A DNA stretch of 64,000 nucleotides from Dastarcus helophoroides (taxonomy: Eukaryota; Arthropoda; Insecta; Coleoptera; Bothrideridae). Under the pieces are notes generated by a model, which was not told where the DNA came from, made no database searches, and was given only the letters and a program-made list of their open reading frames with translations. The DNA is taken from assembly GCA_028583605.1 (NCBI GenBank), contig CM053328.1, positions 28,059,578-28,123,577 on the forward strand, written 5' to 3'. Of this stretch, positions 45,546-56,299 are shown piece after piece. How positions within the stretch are numbered: position 1 is the first letter of the stretch; each line of letters starts with the position of its first letter. The position numbers and the translations under genes were made by a program.

Positions 45546-48500
45546 TTAAATTTTCGACAAAAAATCACGTAATTTATGGATTTCAAAGTTTCTTCGAAAT
45601 TTACATTTAAGTTTTACTTTTTTTTTCTCCCAATAAATGTTTCATTAAAACTTGATATATTTTTTTAGAAATCTTGGCTTTATTTTCGATATTTCATTTT
45701 TATCCAAATTTGGCTCTTATAAATTCTAATATTTTTACTATAATCGTAATTTTAAATTTTAAAAGCCATTTTCCAAAAATTGAAGCTCAAATTCAATGGT
45801 TTGCGCATAAATTTCATGTTTCCAATTTTTTGGTCCTTTCGATATTTTCAATATTTTAGCTTTCCAACTTTTTTTTAATTTCTGAGGGTGCTATAATTTT
45901 AATTTTAAAACAGCATTTTTCCAAAAATTCATATCTCAAGGTTTTTTCATCAATTCCAGGTTTTTGAAATATCTAACTCATAAAAATTTTGATTTTGTCG
46001 AAAATCTTGACTTCCAAATTTCGAATCTATAAAAACTTAGTTCTTTCATTTCTCCTTTTTTTTTTTTTTGAATACTTCATTCTTAATTTAGTTCTTTTTT
46101 TTTGTTAATAGAAATTTCAAAATTTCGGTTTCTTTTAAATTTCGATTTGTTTCAAATTTCGATTTTTTTGTCAGGATTTCGATTTTTTGTCAGGATTTCG
46201 ATTTTTCTCAAATACACCACTTTTTCAAAATAACCACTTTTGAAATAGCGACTTTCTAAAACGACTTTCCAACTTTAATTTTCCAAATTAAGTTTTAACA
46301 AATTCTGAATTTTGTTTTGTTCTGAATTCGTTGATCAAATGATCAAAAATTGAGTTGAGATTCAAGAGTTTTTTTTAACAAATTTCAGGATAAATAACTT
46401 TTTTGAAAATTCGGGCCTTTTCCAAAATTTCGATTTCCTTTTTTTTCAAAATTTCACCTTTGAAAATTCTATTTTTTTAATTTTTAATTCTTTGAGTATT
46501 TCAAAGTTTTTTAAAAATTTCTTCTTTTTTTTAAATAGACTTCAAAATGTCGGCCTTTTTAAAAATGAGGCTTTCAAAATTGCGACCTTCCAAAGTCATC
46601 ATCTTTAAACATTGATTTTTTCTACATTTACTATTTTTACTTGAAAATTTAGATCTGTGAAATTTTCTACCTTTTTTTTAAAAGTTTTCATTTTTTTAAA
46701 ATTTTGCTTTTTTAGGAATTTTGATTGTTTAAAAATTCTATTTTTAATTTCGAGTCTTTTTAAAAAATCATGTATTTTATCAAAATAGAACATTTATAAT
46801 ACTTTGGATGCTTCTGAATTGTTACATTTTTTTGTTGAAAATTTCGAGTTTTTTCTTCAAAATTATTATTTCAAGAAAATTATTATTTCAAGAAAAAATA
46901 ACGGGATTTTAAGAAGATAATTTTTAAATGAAAAGATCAAAAAAAAGAATTTTAAGAATACAGCTGAATTTTAAAAAAAAACTCTTATTTTAAGAGAAAG
47001 GAACAATATTTCGAGAAATAGCAGAATTTCGAGGAAAAAGTTGACATTTCTAGAAATTTTAGGAATTCAATCAAATTTTATGAAAATTCAGATTCTAAAA
47101 GATATAAATTTAAAAAAAAAAAAGAAAACCTAAAATAACGGAATTTCGTAAAAAGGGCGATATTTCAAAAAAAAAACGGTCGAAATTTCGACAGTTGAAT
47201 ATTAAGAAAAAATTTAGATTTTTCCAAAGAAAGTCAATTTTAAAAAGAAGTCGAATTTTGGAATAAAATGAAAATTCGAAAAAAAAACAAATTTGAAAAA
47301 AAAACAAATTTGAAAAAAAACAAATTTTGAAAAGATAGTCAAAAATCCCAAAAAAGACGTATTTCGAACAAAAAGGCCAAACTACAAAAATAAAAGAAAT
47401 TTCCCACAGAAAGTTAAATTTTGAAAAAATAGTCAAATCTGCGAATAGTTGTCTATGAAAAAGAAGATTTTTGAACAAAAAAAATCGAAATTTTGCAAAA
47501 AGAATAATTTCGAAGAAAAAGTTGAGATTTCTAGGATCATAATGGGTATGATGTTGACATAACAGTTGAAATTTCCAAATGAAAATTTTTCAGAAATATC
47601 GAAATTTCGAGAAAAAGACGAATTTCAAGAAAAAATCTAAACTTAACAACAAATTTTGAAATGAAAATGAAACTGTTGAGAAAAAGATCAAAAAATGGTT
47701 AAAAAACAAATTTTGAAGCATAATTCGTCTTCTCCAAAAATGTTAAATACTGAATTTTGAGACAAACCTGAAAATTTCAAGAAAAAGTCAAATTTTAAGC
47801 AAACGGTAAAAATATCTAAAAGTTCTGATGCTAGCAGGTAAATAATTCCAAATATGATCCAATGTTTAAAAACATGAAAGAAATTTCAAAAAAAAAAAAA
47901 CATTGTAATTTGGAGACGAATTTTGAGAGACATTCCAATTTAAGAAAAAAATCGAAATCTATACTAATAGAAATTCAAAATATCGCAGATTTAATTTTTT
48001 TTTTAATGGGCAAAATTTGAGAAAAAGTTTAAATTTTCCATTTGAATATTTATTTTCTCCTAATTAAGACAAATGCCTCACCATGACGCGAGAAAAGGTC
48101 CAATATTGAGATAAATGTTAACATTTTGAGAAACAAGTTAAAATTCGATTTAAAAAAATCTAAAACCTTGAAATTTACAAAGAAAAGTTGCTGGGCTTAC
48201 AAAAATTTTTTTTCGGAGTTGTTATTTTTTTGACAAGAGATCAACCAAATTTTGATAACAAATCGAAATCTGTAGAAATTCGATTTTAAAAAAGTGGAAA
48301 TTTTCAGAAAAGGTGGAATTTTGAAAAATGGAAATTTTGAAGAAAATAAAACGAATAATTAAAAAAAAAATAATGTAATTTTAATAATGAATTTTAAATT
48401 TTAAAACAAAAGACAAATTTTGCAAAAAAGTAGAATTTCGAAGAAAAAATGGTACCCATCTAGTTAAATATAAATTTCCGATCGACTGTCTTAACCAAAG

Positions 48501-48613
48501 AAAGTAAACTTCAATCATTAAGTACCCATCGAAAAATATTGCAAATATAGCGAAAATATGCATTATGATTAGATTTTAGGTGAAATAAGTAGTAACCGGT
48601 GAAAATGGGTTAA

Positions 48614-48641
48614 ATATGCATTTGCATATGCAAATGCATAT
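48614..48641. repeat. perfect 28-bp palindrome
   Basis: Centred on GCATATGC, each arm containing ATGCAAAT (octamer word). It forms the subterminal part of the right end of the hAT element 44657-48652, so a transposase-binding role is likelier than host regulation. Confidence 0.8.
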
Positions 48642-48660
48642 AATCCGCTCTACTTATTAC

Positions 48661-50145
48661 CTACTCGGCAATGACTGTCGAAAACCAACTACCGCTAACT
48701 ACTGACCTAATCGCCAAAAAATCTTTACGGAATTATTTGTATTTACCTACGCTTGAAACTAATATAAAAATAACTGCATCTGTTTTACACAATTAGTTTC
48801 TTTAATCAACCAGTCGGACGAACAGTAAAATAGGAATTTAAAAAATTAAATGGTGTAAAAATTAACCAGCCTGAGAAACTGACACAAACTAAAACTGGAA
48901 TCCTAAAGAATAAGGTAACGTCACACAAATTAAAAAGTTAAACGGGAAAGGGGAAAAATTAAGAATTGAAAATATAAACACTAACTTTTAAATCAAATAT
49001 TAAAAAAATGCCTCAAATGTATGAAAAAAATTTTTTTTCATTTAAACTTGAAAACTAAACATCAGAATTTCTAGAAAAAATTGAAACATTTAATTCAAAA
49101 TCGAAATAGGAAATATCAATTTAAATAAAATTACCGTTATGAGAATAACAAAGAGCATATCACCATAGTCCATGTAAATGCCAGACAAGCAAAGTATATA
49201 CGTCTCTGCAACTATTATTATTTTAATTAACCTAACAATGGTGCTAAAATAATGTATATTTTGCTATAAATAACTTTCACATGTACCAATCATTTAAAAA
49301 TCAAATCAGTTGACATTGTACATAATAAAGAAATATTACGTCAAATGCGGCTATAAATACGAAATCGATATGACTGATATTGCAACAAAATTATCTATTA
49401 ATAAACAGTTTGTTCACAAATTTCATTGCAATATTTATTTTTGTATTATTTTCCAAGAAGGCTTACTGATTTTCATTTGTACGCAACCGTTTTGTTAACG
49501 AAATATCTTCATTGTATTTAACCTTTCTCTACACAGATAGAATCTGTATAACCAAGATGTATGACACAAAAGCTACACAATCCCAAGGATTTCACGTAAG
49601 AGATGTTTAAACGGCCACTTCAAATTCAGTGCCTTGTTCACTATTAATATCTAAATAAACACATTGAAGCACGTGTTTCTTAGTATAACTTTTGCAGAAA
49701 ACCTATTACTGAAATTAAACACTTCTGGCTTAATAAGTAGTTGTGAATTCGTTTAAAAACATTTAATTTTACTACTGTGCAATAAATAATAGGCAGTTAT
49801 TTGGGGGCATTAAGAATAAAATGGATATATATATAAATGGACATAAAATAAATTGCGAGAACTAAGTTTAATCTATTCTGGACAGACAAGCAATCAATTC
49901 CATTACTAACGAGTAACTTTTTTAACTTTAAATTTTAACCTTCCCGCCAGGGAAATCTAGTGAATCTTAGAAATAATCGGACGCCATTTACGTTATATTT
50001 TTTATGTTGGTAACGTAAGCTGTCAAGGAGAGAAAATTCAGATTTTTGTACCATTTATAAACTGAAGGGACTTCGAATAATTTATATGATTTTAACAAAA
50101 ACAGTTTATTGCAAAGTAGATCTGAAGACCTAAAGCGAACGTCAA
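48661..50145. other. no recognised feature
   Basis: AT-rich unique sequence. The plus-strand frame at 49310-49498 has no recognisable domain. Confidence 0.4.
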
Positions 50146-50149
50146 CTTA

Positions 50150-50600
50150 ACATTTTGCTAGAAGTTTTGAGATTCCAGCATTTTTCTAAAAATTTAGTTT
50201 GATTTTTTTTCGAGAATTTCAAATTTAAAAATTTTGCTTTTAAAATTGAAATTCTTCTTCATACTTTTGATTACCAATAAATTATATTTTCAATATCCTG
50301 AGTTTTTGACACATTCTGGAAATGTTCACTTTTATTTTTCAAATATAACTTTAATCCATCGTTTTCTTTTTAATTAATTTAGAATATTTCCTCGACTTTG
50401 TATTTTCAAATTTTACTTTTTGAACTTTTTAATAGATTTTTTTTAGAATTTTCAACAACAAACGCCTTTTTCTCTAAATTTATGATATATTCCTTCTGTT
50501 TTAATTTTTATCCCTAAAATTTAAATCCAAATGTAGCTTTATTCTAAAAGTTTTGATTCTTTTAGAACTTTCGAACTTCAAAATGTTAACTTTTCTGGGA
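50150..50600. repeat. cryptic AT-rich repeat, short block
   Basis: TTTCGAGAATTTC, AAATTTTACTTTTT and related words, in T-rich orientation. Confidence 0.4.
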
Positions 50601-50714
50601 ATTCTTTGCCTCTGGTATGGTGGACATACTGAGTTACCGTGCTCTGATGTGATGTACTGAAATAGGTTTTTTTCATTTTTCTTTTTTGTATATTTCCTTG
50701 TATTTTATTTTTCA

Positions 50715-50825
50715 TTTATTGTTTCTTTGTTCCTGAAGAAGCCCCCTACGATGGTGGGCGAAAAGTCGAACACTTTTAGTAGTTCTTTGAAATGGTCCAA
50801 TCCCGGAAGAAGTATATCCTGTACT
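50715..50825 (+). mobile_element. Penelope-like element end, family A copy 2
   Basis: Plus-strand partner of 45255-45375, with the same downstream block TTTTAGTAGTTCTTTGA and CCCGGAAGAAGTATATCC. Confidence 0.5.
50728..50772 (+). ncRNA. hammerhead-ribozyme-like motif A2
   Basis: TGTTC, CTGAAGA, one extra A, stem II GCCCCC facing GGTGGGC, GAAAA, GTC, GAACA. Stem I is 5 perfect pairs. The short stem III has lost one pair (A where A1 has C) but the cleavage triplet is the favoured GTC. The predicted cut is between 50767 and 50768. Confidence 0.55.
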
Positions 50826-50848
50826 AATTTTTTACAGATTTCGATAAT

Positions 50849-50962
50849 AAATTGTCAACAAACCAAAAAAATTTAAATATTTCCAAACTGGGCCGAAGAA
50901 ATGTTAAATAAATTGAAAAAAACATAATATTTCCGGTCAATAAGGGTCTACCATGAAGAATA
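50849..50962 (+). repeat. 114-bp direct repeat, copy 1
   Basis: Nearly identical to 51565-51678 (TTCCAAACTGGGCCGAAGAA, TTCCGGTCAATAAGGGTCTA). The pair encloses a 602-bp unit with hammerhead C. The near identity implies a recent event. Confidence 0.9.
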
Positions 50963-51564
50963 AACCTATTCCTCTAACGGAACGAACGGACTCCGCAAAT
51001 GGTGAGTGCTTCTAACTACCAAGCTGAATAGATTTCAACGGTTAGGAACAGTAGTCACCAAGAGCATATAAGTTCGACCCACAAGTGTAGTTCAATGCCG
51101 GAAGGGGTATTAGCTCTCGGAGTAGTTGTTTCTTGTGGATCGGGCTTCAAATATTTAAATTTTTAACACATTAAATTTTTAACACAGTAAATTGATGATG
51201 AAACGTCTATTCATGTTAAAATTTCTTTATTTTTCTTTTTTATATTTAAAAAAAAAAAAAAAATTTATTTTTAAGTATTTCTTCCTCATTGTTCCCTTTC
51301 CATGTTATGCACTGCTGACGAGCTCAAATGAGAGCGAAACATCGATGTCTAGTGCTACAACCTTTTTATGTATTTTTTTATATTTTCCTAATTTATCAAA
51401 AAATCAAAATTTTTATTTTTTCCATATCTAATTTTTTGGTCTCCTATTTTTCATTATTACTATTCTATGTAAAATAAACTAACCTCTTAATTTGTGAACT
51501 GTCATGAAGTGACGTTTTCAATAAATTTAAATATCACGTAGTCGTATTTCAAAAACTGTTTAGA
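50963..51564 (+). mobile_element. 602-bp unit between direct repeats, carrying hammerhead C
   Basis: The left part (about 50965-51150) is GC-richer and includes AGTTCGACCCAC, which resembles a Pol III B box. An A-run of about 16 lies at 51248-51263. The hammerhead motif lies at 51309-51355. I read this as a short non-autonomous retroelement or a Penelope-like terminal fragment. The type is uncertain. Confidence 0.4.
51309..51355 (+). ncRNA. hammerhead ribozyme, complete core (motif C)
   Basis: Every element of the classical core is present in order: stem I strand GCACTG, CTGACGA, stem II GCTC / loop AAATGA / GAGC, GAAA, stem III within the 10-bp palindrome ACATCGATGT, cleavage triplet GTC, then TAGTGC. 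TAGTGC pairs with GCACTG (five Watson-Crick pairs plus a G-U next to the core). The predicted cut is between 51349 and 51350 on the plus strand. Stem III can fold only as a tiny hairpin or pair between two molecules. The family is known from Penelope-like retroelements and retrozymes. Confidence 0.8.
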
Positions 51565-51678
51565 AAATTGTCAACAAACCAAAAAAGTTTAAATATTTCC
51601 AAACTGGGCCGAAGAAATGTTAAATAAATTGAAAAAAACATAATATTTCCGGTCAATAAGGGTCTACCATGAAGAATA
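51565..51678 (+). repeat. 114-bp direct repeat, copy 2
   Basis: Second copy of 50849-50962, offset 716 bp. It differs by about one base (G for A in the A-run after CAAACC). Confidence 0.9.
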
Positions 51679-51689
51679 GATTTTGATAT

Positions 51690-53560
51690 TTTCAATCCCA
51701 ATTTTAATTTGAAATTTCGAATTTTTTTCTCTAAATGTAGTTCTTTAAATTTTCATTTTTCAGTATAATTTATATGCTTTTCAAAATTTCGATATTATTC
51801 TCAAAATTCTGAGTTTTATTCTTTTCCACTGTTTACTTGTTTTCCTAAACATGAGTACAATGAAGGGGCGATATATCCCCCCATCATCATACCCTTCTCA
51901 CCCATATATACTTTTTCATAAATAATCACAAGTAACTACAATTTGTCCACTGCTTTAACTTACTGTAAAGTTGGACAATTTAAAAAAAAATTCAATACAC
52001 TTTAAATTCACGCTTAAAATTTTGAGATATATTTTAACAAATTTTTTTGGCAAATACCACATTTTAGTAATTTCATCGCAAATTAAGTTGATTAAGTAGA
52101 AGAGTTTAACATTTAGAGTTCAAAATCAAATTTTTAACTTACAACATTTAACGAAATTTTGAGGGTATCTCGAAATTTCGGAATTAAAGCTAAAATTTCG
52201 ATTTTAAATTCGGCCATTTTTTTAATAGAAATTTTGAAATTTAGACAGAAATTTTGAAATTTAGTCCAAAATTTCGTGTCAAAAGTCCAGATTTTAGAAA
52301 GAAAACTTTGAATCTACACTCTGAGTCAAAATAAAATTCTTGGGAAAAATATATAAACATTTTGAATTTAAATCGAGATTCAATATTTCGAGAGAAAATC
52401 TGAATTTATCGAAGAACCTTTATCGGAAAAAATCCGGTTTTAATTCGTTATTTCGAAAAACAAATCAAAATTCTTACAAAAGTCGCCATTTTAAGTTTAA
52501 AGCCAAAATTTGGAAAAAAGTAAATAATTGAAACTCGCAACTTTGAGAGAAAAAACAATTAAAACGTCGATCGAAAAACTAGAAATTATTATTAAAACAG
52601 AACTCGAACTAAATCCCTAAAATATTGAGCAACATGCGGAACTTCGAGTTTGAAATCAAATTTTGAAGGTAAAACTAGAAATGTTGAGAAAAAAGACGAA
52701 ATCTCGAAAAAATGTTAATTTACGAAAACCGAAATTTGGAGAAAAAGTGCAAATTTTGAAGTAGTCAAAATCTTTAAAAGGATGAATACTTCTATGGAAA
52801 GTTTAAATTTGGAAAACAAATTAGAAAATTCTCAGAGAGCCGGAATTTTCAAAATAAGTTTAAATTTTCAATAAGGACGATATTAAAAAAAAAGAATATT
52901 TGCAAAATTAGGATTAAAAAAAAGTAAACATTTTTTTAAAAAGTTGAAATTTTTATTCGAAATTCTCAAAATTATTCAAATTTACAAACATGCTTAAATC
53001 TTCAATCGAGACAAAAACATTTCTGAAAAATGGTGGAAATTTACAAAAGAAGTGAAAATTGTCAAAATAAGTCGAAATTTTGAGAAAGTCAAAATTCTGA
53101 AATCCCAAAATTTTCAAAAAAAGTTGAAATTATTAATTTTAAAAAAATTAAAATTTTTCAAAAAATCTGAAATTTCCAAAAAGGCCAGCATTTCAAGAAA
53201 AAACGGAAAATCTGAGATAGTAAAAAAGGTCATATTTATAACTTTTATTTTAAATTTTGAAAATTCTGAGAAAGTAAAAATTCTGAAATCCCGAAATTTT
53301 GAAAAATATATTTAAATTATTAAAATTTTGAAGAAACGAAACTTTTCATAAATCTCCAATTTTCGAAAAAGGCTAACATTTCAAAAAAAACATCGGAAAA
53401 CTTCAAATAATTTAAAAAAATGTCATATTTTTAGGCTTTTCTTAAATTTTAACTATTTTTGAAAATTTTGAATTTTTTTTTAAATTGTGACCAAAAAATT
53501 TTGAAAAAAATTCTAAATTCAAATAGTCACAACTTAAAAAAAGAGTCGAAATTTACAAAA
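51690..53560. repeat. cryptic AT-rich repeat block
   Basis: Purine-rich orientation with GTCGAAATTTTGAG, AAATTTTCAAAAAA and similar words. 53040-53130 and 53240-53320 share TTTGAGAAAGTCAAAATTCTGA-type strings (GAGAAAGT, AAATCCC), an internal duplication. Confidence 0.55.
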
Positions 53561-55490
53561 AGAAAATCTAGAAAAGGTAGCAATTTTCCAAAAAACTAGA
53601 ATTAACAAAAATTAAAGAGGTAATTCCGAAAACAATAAAAATTTGAAAATATCGATATTTTAAAAATTGTTTATTTAAACGTGTCGAAATGTTGAAAAAA
53701 ATGAAATTTTCAAAAAATCCATAATTTAAAAAGTCATAATTTAGAACAAATATCAACATTTTCAAAAAGTCAAAAGATAGAAAAAAAATTCAAATGAATG
53801 TGAAATTTTGAAAAAACTGGGGTTTAGAAACGAGAATCGAATTTAAAAAAAGGTCAGTATTTTCAGTAGTCATAGTTTTAGAGAAAAACAAAATTTTCAT
53901 TAAAATTTAAAATTGAAAGAAAGTCGAAATTTTCAAAAAATCCATAATTTAAAAAATCATAATTTAGAACAAAATTCGACATTTTCAAAAAGTCAAAAGA
54001 TAAAAAAAATTTCAAATGGATGTGAAAATTTTGAAAAAAATGGAGTTTGGAAACGAAAATCGAATTAAAATAAGTCAGTATTTTCAGTAGTTCATAGTTC
54101 ATAGTTTTAGAGAAAGACAAAATTTTCAGTACAATTTAAAATTAAAAAAAAGTCGAAATTTTCAAAAAATCCATAATTTAAAAAATCATAATTTAGAACA
54201 AAATTCAACATTTTCAAAAAGTCAAAGGAGAAAAAAAAATTCAAATGAATGTGAAAATTAAAAAAAAAATGGAGTTTGAAAACGAAAATCGAATTAAAAA
54301 AGTCAGTATTTTCAGTAGTCTAGTTTTAAAAAAATACAAAATTTTCAGTAAAATTAAAAAGTCAAAATTTTCAAAAAATCCATAATTTAAAAAATCATAA
54401 TTTGCAACAAAATTGAACATTTTCAAAAAGTTAAGATAGAAAAAAATTCTAATGAATGTGAAAATTTTGAAAAACATGAAAATTGGAAACGAAAATCGAA
54501 TTAAAAAATAGTCAGTATTTTCAGTAGTCATAGTTTTAGAAAAAGACAAAAGTTTCAGTAAAATTTAAAATTGAAAGAAAATTGAAATTTTCAAAAAATC
54601 CATAATTTAAAAAATCATAATTTAGAACAAAATTCAACCTTTTCAAAAGGTCAAAAAATAAAAAAAGAATCAAATGGATGTGACAATTTTGAAAAAAATT
54701 GGAAATTGGAAACCAAAATCGAATTAAAAAAAAGTCATTATTTTCAGTGGAGTCATACTTTTAGAGAAAGAAAAAATTTTTAGTAAAGTTTGAAATTGAA
54801 GAATCTACATTTTCAAAAAATCCATAACTTAACAAATCATAATTTACAACAAAATTCAACATTTTCAAAAAGTTTAAAGATATACAAAAATTCAAATGAA
54901 TGTGAAAATTTTGAAAAAAGAAATGGAAATTGAAAACGAAAATCGAATTACAAAAAAGTCAGTATTTTCAGTAGTCGTAGTTTTAGAGAAGGACAAAATT
55001 TTCAGTACAGTTTGAAATTGAAGAAGTCGAAATTTTCAAAAAATCCATAATTTAAAAAATCCTAATTTACAACAAAATTTAACATTTTCAAAAAGTTAAG
55101 ACAGAAAAAAAAATCAAATGAATGAAAATTTTGAAAAAAAAAATAGAAATTGGAAACGAAAATCGAATTACAAAAAAGTCAGTATTTTCAGTACAGCCGT
55201 AGTTTTAGAGAAAGACAAAATTTTCAATAAAGTTTTAAATTGAAAAAAGTCGAAATTTTCAAAAAACAACCATAATTTAAAAAAATCATAATTTACAACA
55301 AAATTCAACATTTTCAAAAAGTTAAAAGCTAGAAAAAAATTCAAATGAATGTGAAAATTTTGAAAAAAATGGAAATTGGAAACGAAAATTGAATTTAAAA
55401 AGTCAGTATTTTCAATAGAGTCGTAGTTTTAAAGACAAAATTTTCAGTAAAGTTTGAAATTGAAAAAAAGTCGATATTTAAAAAATAAAT
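53560..55490 (+). repeat. satellite-like tandem array, unit about 222 bp, at least eight copies
   Basis: The string TCAAAAAATCCATAATTTAA (or a close variant) recurs with CCATAA at 53719, 53942, 54171, 54380, 54600, 54822, 55045 and 55270, giving spacings of 209-229. Each unit also has CAACATTTTCAAAAAG, CAAATGAATGTGAAAATTTT, GGAAACGAAAATCGAATTA and GTCAGTATTTTCAGTAGTC in the same order. Short frames that recur on the minus strand within the array are artefacts. Confidence 0.9.
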
Positions 55491-56290
55491 GGAGACTGAA
55501 AAAAAAATCGTATGTAATTTTGAAAAAAGGTCCAAATGTTCAAGAAAAATTCTAAATATTTAAAACGGGTTGAAATATTGAAAAAGGTCAAAATTTACAA
55601 AAGCATCTAAAATTTAAGAAATAATTTTCAACCAAAAGTCAACATTTTAAAAAATTCAAAATTTCGCCGATTGAAATGTGAACATTTTGAATTAAAATGT
55701 GAATTAAAAATATCCAATTTTTCAAAAAAGGTCGGAATTTTCAGTAAAAATCGTAGTTTTGAAGAAAAACAAAATTTTTAATAAGGCTTGAATTTTATTT
55801 TACTTTTAGAAAAAGTTGATATTTTCCAAAAAAGTTGAAATATTTCCAAGCCAAATATTTCAAGAAAAAGATGAAATATTTAAGGGGGCTGAAAGTTTGA
55901 AAGTCGTCATAATTTCCAGAAGTCTAACAAAGCTGCAAAAAAAAATCAAATTTTGAAAACGGTAAAATTTTTCAGAAAAGACCCAATTCAAAAATTTAAA
56001 TTAAAAAAATCGAAATTTAAAAAATGTCAGATTCCTCAAAAAAAAAACAGAAATTTGAAAATCGAAATTTCGAGAAAAAGCTGAAATTTAATAAAACAAA
56101 ATCAAAATTTAAAAAAAAATTTAGCGATCAGAAATTTTTAGAGAAAAGCTGTTTCGATTTTAAAGTAGTACTTTAGAAAAACAAATATGAAAATCTCTTG
56201 AAAAATTAGAGACTACGACAAAAAAGTTCAAGTTTTCAGAGAAAGGTTGAAATTTTTAAATAAAAAGGTTACAGTAAAAAATAGAAGAAT
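55491..56290. repeat. cryptic AT-rich repeat
   Basis: Continues beyond the array with GAAATTTAAAAAA and TTTCAAGAAAAAG words and ends near 56290. Confidence 0.5.
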
Positions 56291-56299
56291 AAAATGGAT

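Larger units (their letters stand above)
44657..48652 (+). mobile_element. large non-autonomous hAT element (4.0 kb)
   Basis: A perfect 8-bp target duplication CTTATTAC lies at 44649-44656 and 48653-48660. The ends are TAGAGACCGGATATATGC and, read inward from the right, TAGAGCGGATTATATGC, matching with small indels. The interior is cryptic AT-rich repeat with two Penelope-like fragments (45240-45545), a 21-bp minisatellite and the shared landmarks at about 48070-48110 and 48452-48490. No transposase is present. Confidence 0.85.

Noticed and set aside
53568..54549. Series of similar minus-strand frames resembling a repeated gene family
   Set aside because: They are successive units of the 222-bp tandem array read in one frame. 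Indels break them in other units.
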